Origin: Plasmodiophora brassicae | Taxonomy: Eukaryota; Endomyxa; Phytomyxea; Plasmodiophorida; Plasmodiophoridae | Assembly (NCBI GenBank): GCA_039704465.1 | Contig: JASFAU010000012.1 | Location: 1-64,000 of the forward strand | Direction: 5' to 3' | DNA length: 64,000 bases | In this document: one piece after another, positions 44,901 through 55,428 of the stretch | How the letters are laid out: every line of letters starts with the position of its first letter | Position numbering within the stretch: position 1 is the first letter of the stretch | Program-made: the position numbers and the translations under genes | The notes under the pieces: generated by a model | Told to the model about the DNA's origin: nothing | Databases searched by the model: none | What the model saw: only the letters and a program-made list of their open reading frames with translations

Positions 44901-47900
44901 CGCGCCCAGGAGGAGTTCTTCGGCGCGCTGAAGTCCATTCAGGTTCGCCTTGCGCCAGTGCCGCTGTTCAACGTTTGGGAGGGCTCACGCGTGTGTCTGT
45001 GTAGGGGCCGCCCGGCGCCGACGCCGGTGGTGCCCCGGTGCCGCACCCGGGCGCCGACGAAGCCGTCATGTGGGAGCACGAATGGGTTCGATGCGCGAAG
45101 CACCTGCACCAGTGGGCGCAGATCGGCGACGTTGCATCGCAGTTGCAACGCGCCGACCTGGTCCTCGAGTCGGCGTCGCTCGCCGGCGACACGGCCGCGC
45201 TCGAGTCGCTGTGCGACAAGTACGGCACCGATTCGCACCCGACCATCCCCTTGTCCGGCCTGATGTACCGCCTGCAAACCATGTCCCAGCAGCAGGCCGC
45301 CCTGGTGCTGCGCGCGCTGGGCGAGGACGACGGCAACGGCGCGCCGGCGTCGGACGCGTCGTCGTCCGTCCCGCTGGCCGTCCTGATCCAGCGCATCACG
45401 ACGAAGCAGGTGTCGATGCTGGACCGGGCGATGGATATCGCCCTGCAGGAGTGGATGCGCCGGCCGTCGTTCCTGGGCACCGCCCACGTCGACCTGCTGT
45501 CCCGTTTCCAGCAGCTGGTCGAGCTGCGCGAACGCCGCATCATGATCGACGAAGCCGGCAAGGCGTTCAAGCAGAACCGCCTGCCCGACTTCAAGAACCT
45601 GCTGTCCGCCTGGCGCGACCGCCTGCCCAACTACTGGGACTCGATCACGATCTGGAACGAGATCGTCTGCGGGCGCCTGCAGGTCTTCCAGCGGCTGTCG
45701 GCGGCGTTCCAGTCGCTGGCGAGCGCGCCGCAGCAGGAACTCGCCTACAACGATACGACGTGGACCGTCGTCAAGATGGCGGAGACGGCGCGCCGACAGC
45801 AACTTCCCCAGGTACGTGCTGCCCGCCTCCAGTGTGTGCACATCGCGATCTGTGTGCTGACGCCGATGGTGCAGGTCTGCCTGACGTGGCTGGACAAACT
45901 CCCGACGGCCGGGTTGTCCCCAGCGGAATCGTTCGCCAAGCTGCGCGAGCAGGTGAAGATCTGCCTGCAGACGGCGGACGAGATCCGGTCGGCGGTGTCG
46001 CTGCTGAACCAGAGCCCGATGGACAGGTACACGGGCGAGCAGTGCGCCGAGATGTTCCGCCTGAAGGGGGAGGCCCTGGAGCACCTCGGGCACGGCGAGG
46101 AGTCGCACACGGCGTTCTCGTCGTCGCTGGCCGTCTGCGACGACTACGGCAAGGGGTGGCTGTCCTGGGGCGCCTTCTGCGACCAGCTGTTCGGCCTGCA
46201 GAAGGACCGGCAGTGGGCCGAGTACACCATCACCTGCTACCTGCAAGCCGTCCGCTTCCACACGTCGGACCGGGCGCGCCTGACGCTGGCCCGCGTGCTC
46301 TGGCTGCTCACGTACGACAAGAACGACGGGCCGCTGAACGCCGTCTTCAAGAAGTACTCGCTGGACCTGCCTGTCTGGGTCTGGCTGCTGTGGCTGCCCC
46401 AGCTCATCAGCTCGCTGTCGCGCCCGGAAGGCACGGCGTACACGGCGATCCTGCAGAACGTCGCCAAGTCGTTCCCGCAGGCCATCTACTACGACGTGCG
46501 CGCCTACCTGCACGAGCGCCGCGACCACCAACGCATGATGCAACAGCACGCGGCCGCCGCCGCTGCGGCCGCTGTCAGGTCGGGGACGCGTGTGTGCCCT
46601 GCCCCCGTCTCTTCTGCTCCCTGACACACGTCTGGCAGTCGCCCGGTCCCGCCGGTGGCGGGCAGTCCCGAGATGCGGCAGGACGAGGCGCCTCCCGTGA
46701 CGCCCCCGCCCGTTCAGATCGGCACGTCGCCGGACGTGGGCCCCGCCGTCCCGTCGTCGACGGCGGCGTCTCGTGCGGCCGGCGAGCGCTCGAACGCCAA
46801 CGTGCGCGCCGTCGTGACCGTCCTGCGCCAGTCGCACCTGAACCTGGTGTCGGAGCTGGAGAAGATGCTCGAGGAGATGGGGCGGTGCTTCCGGCCCGAG
46901 CCGCAGGAGGAGCTGCTGTCCACCGTGCAGGCCCTGTTCCTGAAGTGCTTCCGGCAGCCGATCACGGCGCAGGACACGGTGCCGCAGGCCCTGACGGAGA
47001 ACATCCGCCGGGTGTGCTCCAAGTTCTTCCTGCAGGGCGGCATGCACGCGTCGTCGAAGCCGACGCTGACCCGGTTCATGCACCTGTACCGCGAGCGGTT
47101 CCTGCGCGAGTTCCTGCCGCCGCCCGACGGCACCGAGTACCCGACGACGCTGACCCGCCTGATGCGCAAGCTGAAATGGTGGAAGGTACGTACTACGGCT
47201 GCTACTGCCGCTGTCGTCGTCGTTCCCCCATGCTGACGGGTGCTGTGCTGGTGGCACAGAGCACGCTGCGTCGCGCCGTGTCGCAGTCGCATCGCCAGGA
47301 GCACATGCGGGAGCTGGTGCGCCTGTCCACGTACCTGGCCCGGTTCGAGGCGAGAAACATTGAGATCCCGGGGCAGTACGGCAACGGCGCGGAGCCGAAG
47401 CCTGGCGCCCACGTCATGCTGGTGCGCTTCTCGCACCTGGTCGGCATCGTCCGGCACAACGGCATGTCGTTCCGGCGGATCGGGTTCGTCGGGTGCGACG
47501 GCACCCTGCGGTACTTCCTCGTCCAGTTCTTCGTGTCGCACATCACCAAGTCGGACGAGCGCATGATGCAGATGGGGCGGATCCTGAACCAGCTGATGCG
47601 CAAGTCGCGGGAGACGCGCGAACGCAGCATTGCCCTGGACGTGCCCGCCGTCGTCCCGCTGACGAACCGCCTGCGCCTGTACGAGTGCGACCCGTCGTTC
47701 GTGTCGCTGGACGCCGTCCTGGAGCACATGTGCTTCGTGAAGAACATGGACGCCGATGACGCGCTGACCGTGTACCGGAACCAGCTGGGCGGCGTTGTCG
47801 ACGACGAGCGGGACGCCGCGCGCCACCGGATCCACAAGCGCATCATGATGAACCACGTGCCGCCGAACACGCTGCGCCAGTACCTGGAGCGGACGCTGCC

Positions 47901-48588
47901 GACGCACGACGCGCTCTGGGCGTTCAAGGTCGAGTTCGCCAAGCAGCTCGGCCTGACGTCGTTCCTCACGTTCGCCCTGCGCATCGGCGACCGCACGCCA
48001 CAACGCATCTGGTTCTCCAGGCGCACCGGCCGCATCGTCCAGAACGACTTCTACCCGTCGTACACGCCGGAGCACGCCATCGACCACGCCGAACAGGTAA
48101 CTGGGGGCGTTGCGTTCTGCCAGGGCGTGTTCTGAACGCTGCGGCGGCAGGTCCCGTTCAGGCTGACGCCGAACCTGGCCGAGTTCTGCACGCCGTTCCT
48201 GATCGAGGGCGTGTTCGGCAGCGCGTTCATCTCGTCGGCCGCCTGCTGGCTGCGCCGGCAGCACATCCTGAAGAACTATCTGAACCTGTTCCTGCGCGAC
48301 GACCTGCTCTCCTGGAGCGTCACGCTGCAGCCGATCGGGTCGGAGAGCGCCCTGGACGACCTGGAGCGGTCGCTGCGCGCGCACGTGTCGCAGAACACGA
48401 CGGCCGTCCTGAACCGCGTCCAGTCGCTGATGCCGTCGTCGCCGCCGCCGCCGCCGACGACGACGACGGACGCGCCCGGGGCCAAGGTGCCCGCGCCGAT
48501 CAACGCCAAGATCCAGCGCCTCGTCGAGCAGGCGACCAGCATCGACAACCTGAGCGCCATGCCGGCCACCTGGCACCCCTGGTTCTAG
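35915..48588 (+). CDS. TRA1: TRRAP/Tra1, SAGA and NuA4 activator-binding pseudokinase
   Basis: A gene of ~12.7 kb with many ~55-nt introns (the first at 37141-37195) coding for roughly 3,800 residues, the family's normal size. A long helical HEAT/TPR solenoid occupies 36-45 kb. The FAT domain follows at ~45.0-46.6 kb, with ISSLSRPEGTAY near its end. The PI3K-like domain at ~47.2-48.3 kb contains VGIVRHNGMSFRRIGFVG, RETRERSIALDVPAVVPL and VPFRLTPNLAEF. The FATC end is SAMPATWHPWF. The catalytic loop reads RIGDRTPQRI, where active kinases have GDRHxxN, and the metal-binding motif is NDFY. So it is a pseudokinase, as in all Tra1 proteins. It recruits histone acetyltransferase complexes to activators. 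The start could instead be 35813. Confidence 0.92.
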
Positions 48589-48794
48589 GTCGTTGGCCGT
48601 CTGCTCCTCCTTCTTTATACATAACGTATCGCGTCAACGACGCCGCTCGCTCTCCAGGGACGTGTCGCGGCGCGTTGGCCGTCGAATGCGATCGACGTAA
48701 CGCCGGGAGTGCTGGCACTTGCACGTTTCGTTGTTTGCGCAACACTGGCGCTGGCTTCACGACACCGCAGGTCACAAGGCTGCTGCTGCTGTCG

Positions 48795-48900
48795 CGATGA
48801 AGGCGACGCTATTTTTAGGGTGAGGCAAAACGCCGTCCAACTTGTTCGATGAAGGCGACGCTATTTTAAGGCTGAGGCAAAATCGCCGTCCATCTTGTTC
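48795..48900 (+). repeat. Two tandem ~52 bp repeats upstream of glycosyltransferase gene
   Basis: Two consecutive copies of a unit starting CGATGAAGGCGACGCTATTT and ending CCGTCCA.CTTGTTC, with a period of 52 bp and only a few differences. They lie ~100 bp upstream of the ATG at 48995, in otherwise unique sequence, so they could carry duplicated promoter elements. Confidence 0.8.
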
Positions 48901-48994
48901 CATTTTGTTGTTCGACGGCGGAGGAGGTGCGTTCGTCTGACCAGACGTGAACGGCGCGCGCGCGCTGCCGAAGGGGGGACCGCGGCACATCATC

Positions 48995-50250
48995 ATGCTG
49001 GCGGCCACGTCGACGTCGCTGCAGGCGTGCGCGAAGAGGCACCGCCTGACGCGCGCATCGCAACGCCGCCTCGTGGTCTGCGTCATCGCGGGCGGCCTGG
49101 TCGCGTGCGGCACCCTGCTCGCCGTCCTCCTGCGGTACCGCGCGATCACAACCGACTTGTCACTGCAGGCGCCGGCTGGCCCGGCGCGCCCGTCGCTGAC
49201 GGTCGTCACGTTCGCATCGCACAACGTACGTCGTTGGGCGCGCGGTGGCGTACGCTGACGCGCGAGCGCGCACAGGCGAACTTCCTGTGCCATCTGCTGT
49301 ACACGGGCGCCCTGTTCCAGCTGAAGGTGAAGGTGGTCGGGTTCCGGGGCGCCGCCCCCGACGACGTCCTGTTCGAGAAGATCCCGGTGACGCTCGACGA
49401 ACTGCGGCAACACGACCCGGACGACATCGTCATGTTCGTCGACGCCTACGACGTCCTACTCGTAGGCGGGTCCACCCGTCGTGTGCTGACGCGTCGTCCC
49501 ACGGCCGGCTGTGCGTTCGCCAGGTGGATACCGAGGCCAACATCGTTGACAAGTTCCTGGCCATGAACGAACCCGTCGTGTTCACCGCCGAGAAGGGCTG
49601 CTGGCCGTTCATGGACGGGCGCGCCGACGGCGAGCGCATCTGCCAGGACGAGTACCCGGCGTCGCCGACGCCCTACCGTAGGCGGATGCGGCGACGACGA
49701 CGGTGTCGCTGACGCGAGCGCCCCTGTAGGGTACCTGAACTCGGGCGGGTGGATCGGGTACGCCGGGGCGGCCGTCAAGGCGTTCGAGGAGATGATGGCG
49801 CTGCCGGAGGCGTCCGCGAAGGCGATCGACCAGGAGCTGGCGTCGCTCGTCCTCCTGCACGGCAGGGCGCGGGTCGCGCTGGACCACCGGGCCAGCATCT
49901 TCCAGAGCGTGCACCTGAGCGTCGACGACCTCGTCGTCGAGCACGAACCGTCGCAGGGCAACCTGGACAGCCGGTGGCGCAACCGGGTCACGGGCACGTA
50001 CCCGTCCGTTCTGCACTTCAACGGTAAACGGCGGCGCGTTCGACGCTGCTGTTGAACGGGAATGACGTCCCCCACAGGCAACGGCAAGGGCCACCAGGCG
50101 GAGATGGAGCGTGCCATGCGCCTGGACTTTGACTTTGACCGCCTCGACCGACTGTACGAAGCCGGGTTCCTGGCGGCGCCCGCCGACGACCTCATCCAGG
50201 GCCTGTCCGTCAAGCAGGAGTGCTCGGCCGGTCGCCGCCCCCAGCAGTAA
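48995..50250 (+). CDS. PLOD-type glycosyltransferase, type II membrane protein
   Basis: Five exons: 48995-49225, 49276-49461, 49524-49677, 49730-50023 and 50078-50250, giving 345 residues. A short basic N-terminus precedes one membrane helix (VVCVIAGGLVACGTLLAVLL), the layout of a Golgi or ER enzyme. The catalytic domain reads LTVVTFASHN, then VMFVDAYDVLL (the Asp-x-x-Asp metal motif), EPVVFTAEKGCWPF, YLNSGGWIGYA, DQELASLVLLH, ALDHRASIFQ and VLHFNG. These match the glycosyltransferase domain of lysyl hydroxylase/PLOD proteins; no hydroxylase domain follows. Substrate is unknown. All four introns (50-62 nt) join in phase. Confidence 0.85.
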
Positions 50251-50367
50251 ACGGTCCCCCCGGGGGGTGCCAGGCGCAGACGCGTATCGTAACCATGTTA
50301 TCGTCGCAGCGTCGGCGCCCGGCCTCGTGTGCCTCACACACCGCCGACGTCGCCCCCGCTCGTGGTC

Positions 50368-50936
50368 ATGACGGCGCCAGCAGCGCTGTCCGTCCTGGTC
50401 CAGGCGCCCAGCGCGAAACGACGACCGCCCTGGATGCGGCTGCCCAGCGCGCTGCTGCTGCTGACGACGGGCGTCACCTCGGTCGGCGCCTGCCTGTACC
50501 TGATGTTCGCGCGGCGGCAGCGCCCCCGTCCAGAGCGACGCTCGACGACGACAGCAGCGGTGTCGTACGATCGGTAGGCGACGGCGACGACGTGACGGCG
50601 CCCCCGCTGACCAGGGGGCAAGCAGGATCGAGACGATCCTGGCGGACCGCCTCGACTCGTTGCGCCTCCAGTTCCACGACAGCTGGAAGACGGACCTGGA
50701 GCGCAACAGCCGGGCGCGGCGGGCGGCGAACGCGGGCGCGGATCGGTCCCCGCGCGACATCGCCCTGGAGGCCATCCTCCTCACCATCCTCGGTCAGTGC
50801 GCGCCTATCGGGATCCGTCGGTGCGCCACGTGTCTGACGACACCGTTTCCCCAAAGACGAACTGCAGGCGACGATGATCGAGAACGTCCACCTGCGCGCG
50901 TCGTCGGGCCCGAGGTCGCCGACGACGACGATCTGA
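50368..50936 (+). CDS. Small single-pass membrane protein, unknown
   Basis: Three exons with introns near 50539-50596 and 50791-50856; stop at 50934-50936. A basic stretch (AKRRPPWMRLP) leads into one helix (SALLLLTTGVTSVGACLYLMF), then a cytosolic-type part rich in Arg and Glu with amphipathic helices (ILADRLDSLRLQFHDSWK, IALEAILLTIL). This could be an organelle membrane adaptor. No family recognised. Confidence 0.5.
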
Positions 50937-50972
50937 TACATACGATAAACTTAGCCCGTCGGCGGCGTTGCG

Positions 50973-51185
50973 ATGCCGTCGTCGCGGGCGGCCGTGCTGG
51001 CGCTGGTGCTGGTGACGGGCGCCGCCATCGGCTACGCGCACGTGTACCTGCCGTTCCTCAGCGACGCGTCCGGTCAGCGACGACGACGACAGCAGCAGCA
51101 GCAGCAGCACGACGGCGACGGACCCGCCGGGGCAGCGCCGCATCGCCCCTCCAACTCCATGTGGCGCAAGCCGCCGCAGCCGTGA
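50973..51185 (+). CDS. Small membrane protein with one N-terminal helix
   Basis: 70 residues from the ATG at 50973. The helix AAVLALVLVTGAAIGYAHVY is followed by a Gln/Arg-rich tract (CAGCAG repeat) and a Pro-rich end (SNSMWRKPPQP). The layout resembles small mitochondrial inner-membrane assembly factors, but nothing ties it to one. It starts 36 bp after the preceding stop. Confidence 0.4.
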   Translation: MPSSRAAVLALVLVTGAAIGYAHVYLPFLSDASGQRRRRQQQQQQHDGDGPAGAAPHRPSNSMWRKPPQP

Positions 51186-51423
51186 CGTTTTTCTGCGCGG
51201 GCGGGCCCGTCTCCGTGTGAGCGAGTGTAGTCAACCCGGAGCCGCCGGAGCCGGACGAGGACGGTGTGGTGGTCGCGGATGATGTGTTCGTTCCCACAAG
51301 TACAAATTATAATACTGTCGTCGTTGAAGACGCGCGAAAAAACCGACGTGAACATTGTTGTTGGTCGTCGGGGCGGGTCGGGGTCGCGCAGTCCGTGGCC
51401 CTGCGCGCTTCGTGAGTAGGGCG

Positions 51424-52200
51424 ATGGCGAGCAGCGACCTGCCATCGGGGAACGACGACGGCGCCGCGGTGCAGGCGGACGCGTCGCCGGAGGAGTGCCG
51501 GCGGCAGTACCGGGAGATCATCGACGGGTTCTCCCGGGACGCCAACGAGATCATCCATGCCGTCCTGCCCGCCAAGGTCATGGTCCTGCAGCGCCTGCTG
51601 AAGGACGCGCCCGAGTTCAACGCGCCGCCCGGCGCCGTCGCCGCCGGCATCGACGTCCGCCCGGAGCCGGACGACGCGGACAACAACAACGGGTCGAACG
51701 CCAAGAGGCGCAGGATGGACGGCGAGGTCGCCTGCGTCCCCCGGTCGACGTCGGCGCTGTCGTGCAACAGCGCCGTCGTCGCCCCGCTCGCGCTGCTGAA
51801 GACGCACCTGCTCGACTTTATCGAGCTGATTGGGACGGTGAAGATCTCGATCCAGCTGGCGATCCCGCGCATCGAGGACGGGAACAACTTTGGCGTGTCG
51901 GTGCAGGAGGAGACCGTGTCGGAGCTGTCCCGGGCCGAGGACGCCGTGTTCAACGTCCTCGAGAGCATCGCCGGGTACTTTGTGACGCGCGCCAAGATCG
52001 CCTCGAAGATGATCAAGTACCCCGAGGTGCAGGACTACCGGATGGCCGTCAAGGAGCTCGACGAGAAGATGTACGTCAACGTGCGCCTGTTCTGCAGCGA
52101 CCTGCGCAACAACGCCGCCCTGCTGCACGACCTGATCGTCAAGAACATTGAGAAGATCCGGACGCCGCGCCCGTCCAACCACCAATCCTCAATGTACTAA
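51424..52200 (+). CDS. PSME3: Proteasome activator PA28-gamma (REG-gamma, PSME3)
   Basis: 258 residues, no intron. The N-terminal helix contains KVMVLQRLL. An insert holds a basic KRRR near residue 95, as expected for the nuclear localisation of the gamma form. The C-terminal half is highly conserved: SIQLAIPRIEDGNNFGVSVQ, EETVSELSRAED, YFVTRAKIASK, ELDEKMYVNVRLF and DLRNNAALLHDLIVKN. The segment around IEDGNNFGV is the activation-loop region. It forms a heptameric cap on 20S proteasomes for ATP-independent degradation. The conserved length is complete and the start is the only upstream ATG. Confidence 0.95.
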   Translation: MASSDLPSGNDDGAAVQADASPEECRRQYREIIDGFSRDANEIIHAVLPAKVMVLQRLLKDAPEFNAPPGAVAAGIDVRPEPDDADNNNGSNAKRRRMDGEVACVPRSTSALSCNSAVVAPLALLKTHLLDFIELIGTVKISIQLAIPRIEDGNNFGVSVQEETVSELSRAEDAVFNVLESIAGYFVTRAKIASKMIKYPEVQDYRMAVKELDEKMYVNVRLFCSDLRNNAALLHDLIVKNIEKIRTPRPSNHQSSMY

Positions 52201-52359
52201 GGTGACGGTGCAACGCCTGGTGCGATCGCGCACCGCATCAGGACCCGAAATACATTTAGGCAGATCGTCATCGTCAGCGGGAGGGAGCGGCGCCCGCCCT
52301 ACATTGGTCCCTGCCGCTCTTGCCAACGCGCCGGCGAATGATGGGTCGGCCTGCCACTA

Positions 52360-53634
52360 ATGGTTCGGTGCCGCCGGTCGCTCGGCCCGTCGGGGTCGGC
52401 GGCGACACGTTCCGGACGCGGCGGCGGAGTCCGTGGCGATGCAGACGACGGCGGCGCGCGTTCGTCGTTGACGACGACGCGTGGCATGGCGCATGGAGGC
52501 GCTGGCGGGTTCGACAACGCCCGCATGACGGACATGACGCTGGAGATGGACGAGCAGTTCGGGCGGCAGCGGATCGACCTGCTGCTGGCGCAGAACGACT
52601 TCCTGCACGAGCAGGCGGTGACGCCGCGGGTGGTCGCCCCCGCGCCGACCCACGACCCGTACGGCGCGTCGGAACTGTCCAACTCGATGCGACGGGTGCA
52701 GACGTGCCCGACCGACCTGTCCAGCATGTTCATGGCGGCGGCGGCGGCGCCCCTGCCAACAACGGCGCCTGTCGTCCTCGCGCGGGAAGTCGCCCCGCGC
52801 ACGTTCGCCCCGTCGTTCACGATGCCGCCCGCCGCCCGTGACGACACGTCCGTCGTGCAGCAAGCGCCGCCCGCGTCACACTCGGAGCAGCAGCAGCAAT
52901 TCCCGCTCCGACGGATCCAGACGGCGCCCGTCGCGCTGTCGTCGATGAGCGAGCACGATTCGCGGCTGGCGAAGAAGGCGCAGGCCGCCCGCCTGAGCCG
53001 GCAGCGCAAGAAGGAGTACATCATGAGGCTGGAGGCGGAAGTCGCCAGGCTGACCGCCCGGCTCGCCGAGCTCCAGGCCGTCCACCAGCCGGACGTGCTT
53101 CAAGCCGCCCACGCGTAACCGTCGCCGTTCGCACCGCCGGTGTCGCCCCTACTCATACGCCTGCGCAGGCAGGAGCAGCAGCAGCTGAAGGCCAAGATGA
53201 CGTCCCTGCTGGAGCAGGCGCCGGTGCCGACCGACGAGCTGTGCAGGACGCTGGAGCAGTTCGTGCAGAAGTCCAGGAACCGGCAGAACTCGACCGACTT
53301 CTTCATCGGCCGGGCCGCCGCCTGCCTGCAGCCGACGTCGCAGGACCGGTTCATCGAGTGGGCGCTGGCCGTCGGGTCCAGCCGGCTCTGGGCGCCCAAG
53401 CCGAACGCGACCATGCCGATGCAGGACCACCTGAACGCGTTCTTCGTCGCCCAGCAGGACCTGGAGTCCAGGCTGAACGCGATCCGGGCGCGCCTGGCGA
53501 ACCTGTCCCAGATGGCCAGGCGGCACCTGGCCGCCCAGCACGAGCACATCGACCGGTTGCGCGCCACGCTGACCGCCGAACAGGTCGCCCGCTTCTGGTA
53601 CGGATCGATCGGCGCCGTCCACCGCGTCTGCTAA
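52360..53634 (+). CDS. bZIP transcription factor
   Basis: Two exons. The first runs from the ATG at 52360 to ~53079 or 53094; the second starts at ~53173 in phase. The total is about 395 residues. The basic region is KKAQAARLSRQRKKEYI (near residue 215), followed by a heptad repeat LEAEVARLTARLAELQ continued by QEQQQLKAKMTSLLEQ after the intron. A long C-terminal helical region (DRFIEWALAV, FFVAQQDLESRLNAIRARLA) follows. Two similar short motifs, RRVQTCPTDLSSM and RRIQTAPVALSSM, lie upstream of the bZIP. It should bind DNA as a dimer in the nucleus. The intron splits the zipper. Confidence 0.85.
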
Positions 53635-53940
53635 CCTGTCGTCGTGCTTGCCACAGCGTCTGGGTCGAATCGAATCCCGTCTGCCTGCAGATGCTGGCCG
53701 CTGTCTGGGGCGTCTGAACGTCGTCGTAATGAACCTCTGCGTTATGCCATTCGACGACCTGGGGCGCCCTCCCTCGCAGGCCATACGCGTTGTCGCGACA
53801 CGAACGGAGATGACAGGCGTCTATATTGTGAACTCTATTAACGATGGTCTATACGAGGGAAGGGTTTGTCCCGTCATGTGCGGAATAATAGGAATAGTGG
53901 GTGAGATACGTGACAACAATGACGGGCGGGGGCGGCCGGG
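53635..53940. other. Convergent intergenic region, no gene seen
   Basis: 306 bp between convergent bZIP and zinc-finger genes. Moderately AT-richer at 53820-53910. No repeat or RNA gene recognised. Confidence 0.4.
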
Positions 53941-55428
53941 TCAGACGGGCAGCAACGGGACGGGCGGTTGCGGGCACTCGGACAGGACCTGGTGCATCTG
54001 CATGTGGATGCTGAACAGGGCGGCGGATTCGATCTCCTCGTTGCAGAGCGAGCAGCGCAGGCTGTCCGCCTGGCGCTGTCTGTGGACGCGGGCGTGCCGC
54101 TTGACGTGCGATTTGTGGGCGAACGCGCGCGAGCAGATCGGGCAGGAGTACGGGCGCTCGCCCGTGTGCGACCTCATGTGCACGGTGCGGTGCGTCGACT
54201 GGCTGAATCCCTTCTGGCAGACCGAACACGTGTACGGCTTTTCGCCCGTGTGCGTGCGCTGGTGTCGCTTGAGCGGCTCCTGGTGCGAGAACTGTGACAC
54301 GTTTTCGTCCAGGGACGACGACCCGTCAGCTACCGGCTTCATAGCGGGATCGAGCGACCCTGTCCCCCCTCCCTCCCTCCGGCGGTCCAAACCGAAACGT
54401 CCAATTACGAAAATGACGTCAAACGCCGCAAAATCCACAACCCACATGACACGGTCACACGGGGGCGACGCTGCCAAACGCGCCGCCCCCAGTCGCGGCG
54501 GGCGCCAAATTTGGGCCCTCCGCGACAGCACGGCGACAGGTGCCGTGCCGTGCGGCAACCAGCAAAACGCAAACGGGCAACCCGGAAAAAAATTCCGCAA
54601 TTCCAAACCGCGGCATTCGAACACGATTTTGGGGGACGGAGGGGGTGGCACGCGCCGCCGAACCGACGGTGGACTGACCCGTTTCGTGCAGCCGTCCCAG
54701 GTGCAGATCCAGGGCTTCTCCCCGGAATGCTCGCGGAGATGACGCCCGAGCGAGGTCTTGTCGGCGAAGGCCGCCCTGCAGAACTTGCAGACGTGCGCCG
54801 GCGCCGTTGCGGGGTCGGGGGCCGGCGCCGGGTTCGCTGCTGCCAACCCGCCGCTGTCGGCGTTGGCGACCGCGTCGACTTGGGCGGCAATGCGGGCGAC
54901 GCAGCCGCCCTGGACCGTATCGCTGTTGTCGACGTCGGTGCGGAAACGCGTCAGCAGCATGTCGTCCGAGATGGCGATCGAGTCGTCGAAATCGTGCGGG
55001 ACGTCGTTGTCGGTCGCCGGGAGCAGCTCGTGGGCGGGCGACGACGGCGGCGTGACGACGCCGATGCGCCATGGCGGGGACGCGTCCCCGGCGCCGGGGA
55101 CTTCCCCGATCCCCGACCCCATCGACCTGGGCGTCACGTGCTGCGATCCCACGACGCTGATGGGCATGTGAGGCGATGGCACGGGTGTACTGGCAGATTC
55201 CGCCGTCGACTCCGCTACGCCATTAAAATAATGGCGATGATCGCGGCCGGCACTCCATGGCACCGCTACAGCGGGGCGCTGCAGGAAGACCGTCGATGGC
55301 GCCGGCAGCGCGATCGGAACGGGGATGCGGCACGCGCCCGTCCACGTGTACAGGCGCACGGCGGTCGGCATGGCGATCGATGGCGCGTCCTTCGGGACGA
55401 CCCGCCTGAACGACGACGAGGACGACAT
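53941..55428 (-). CDS. C2H2 zinc-finger protein, five fingers
   Basis: 366 residues if the intron 54292-54678 is removed, 495 if it is kept. After ~200 residues of Ser/Pro/Ala-rich, acidic sequence come five fingers: CKFC..HLREH, CTWDGC..HQRTH (split by the intron), CSVC..HMRSH, CPIC..HARVH and CSLC..HMQMH. Linkers are of the TGEKPY type between fingers 1-4. Finger 1 ends in GEKPWICTWDGC, as in GLI/TFIIIA-like proteins. The ATG at 55428 is the start. It is probably a sequence-specific DNA-binding regulator. Confidence 0.85.
   Translation of the reverse strand: MSSSSSFRRVVPKDAPSIAMPTAVRLYTWTGACRIPVPIALPAPSTVFLQRPAVAVPWSAGRDHRHYFNGVAESTAESASTPVPSPHMPISVVGSQHVTPRSMGSGIGEVPGAGDASPPWRIGVVTPPSSPAHELLPATDNDVPHDFDDSIAISDDMLLTRFRTDVDNSDTVQGGCVARIAAQVDAVANADSGGLAAANPAPAPDPATAPAHVCKFCRAAFADKTSLGRHLREHSGEKPWICTWDGCTKRVSPPSVRRRVPPPPSPKIVFECRGLELRNFFPGCPFAFCWLPHGTAPVAVLSRRAQIWRPPRLGAARLAASPPCDRVMWVVDFAAFDVIFVIGRFGLDRRREGGGTGSLDPAMKPVADGSSSLDENVSQFSHQEPLKRHQRTHTGEKPYTCSVCQKGFSQSTHRTVHMRSHTGERPYSCPICSRAFAHKSHVKRHARVHRQRQADSLRCSLCNEEIESAALFSIHMQMHQVLSECPQPPVPLLPV
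54292..54678 (-). other. Stop-free 387-nt intron inside zinc finger 2 (exitron-like)
   Basis: The donor CGG|GTCAGT and acceptor GTCACAG|TTC restore an intact second finger (KRFSHQEPLKRHQRTH). The intron is 387 nt, a multiple of three, has no in-frame stop, and starts and ends in phase 0. It is about seven times longer than other introns here and of different composition. Retention would insert 129 residues between the cysteine and histidine pairs of finger 2. Confidence 0.75.

Noticed and set aside
44939..47257. A 772-residue open frame on the minus strand across the TRRAP gene
   Set aside because: It is antisense to well-conserved FAT-domain exons. In GC-rich DNA the third-position bias keeps the opposite strand open. 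Its sequence is low-complexity Arg/Leu/Gln with no domain.
44950..48135. A 1061-residue plus-strand frame taken as one protein
   Set aside because: Only its last ~290 residues (from ~47240) are the TRRAP pseudokinase exon. The earlier part is out of frame with the conserved FAT exon at 45038-46590 and reads through short introns.
53640..53690. tRNA-like B-box sequence (GGTCGAATCGAATCC)
   Set aside because: No matching A box or foldable acceptor stem was found at the right distance.
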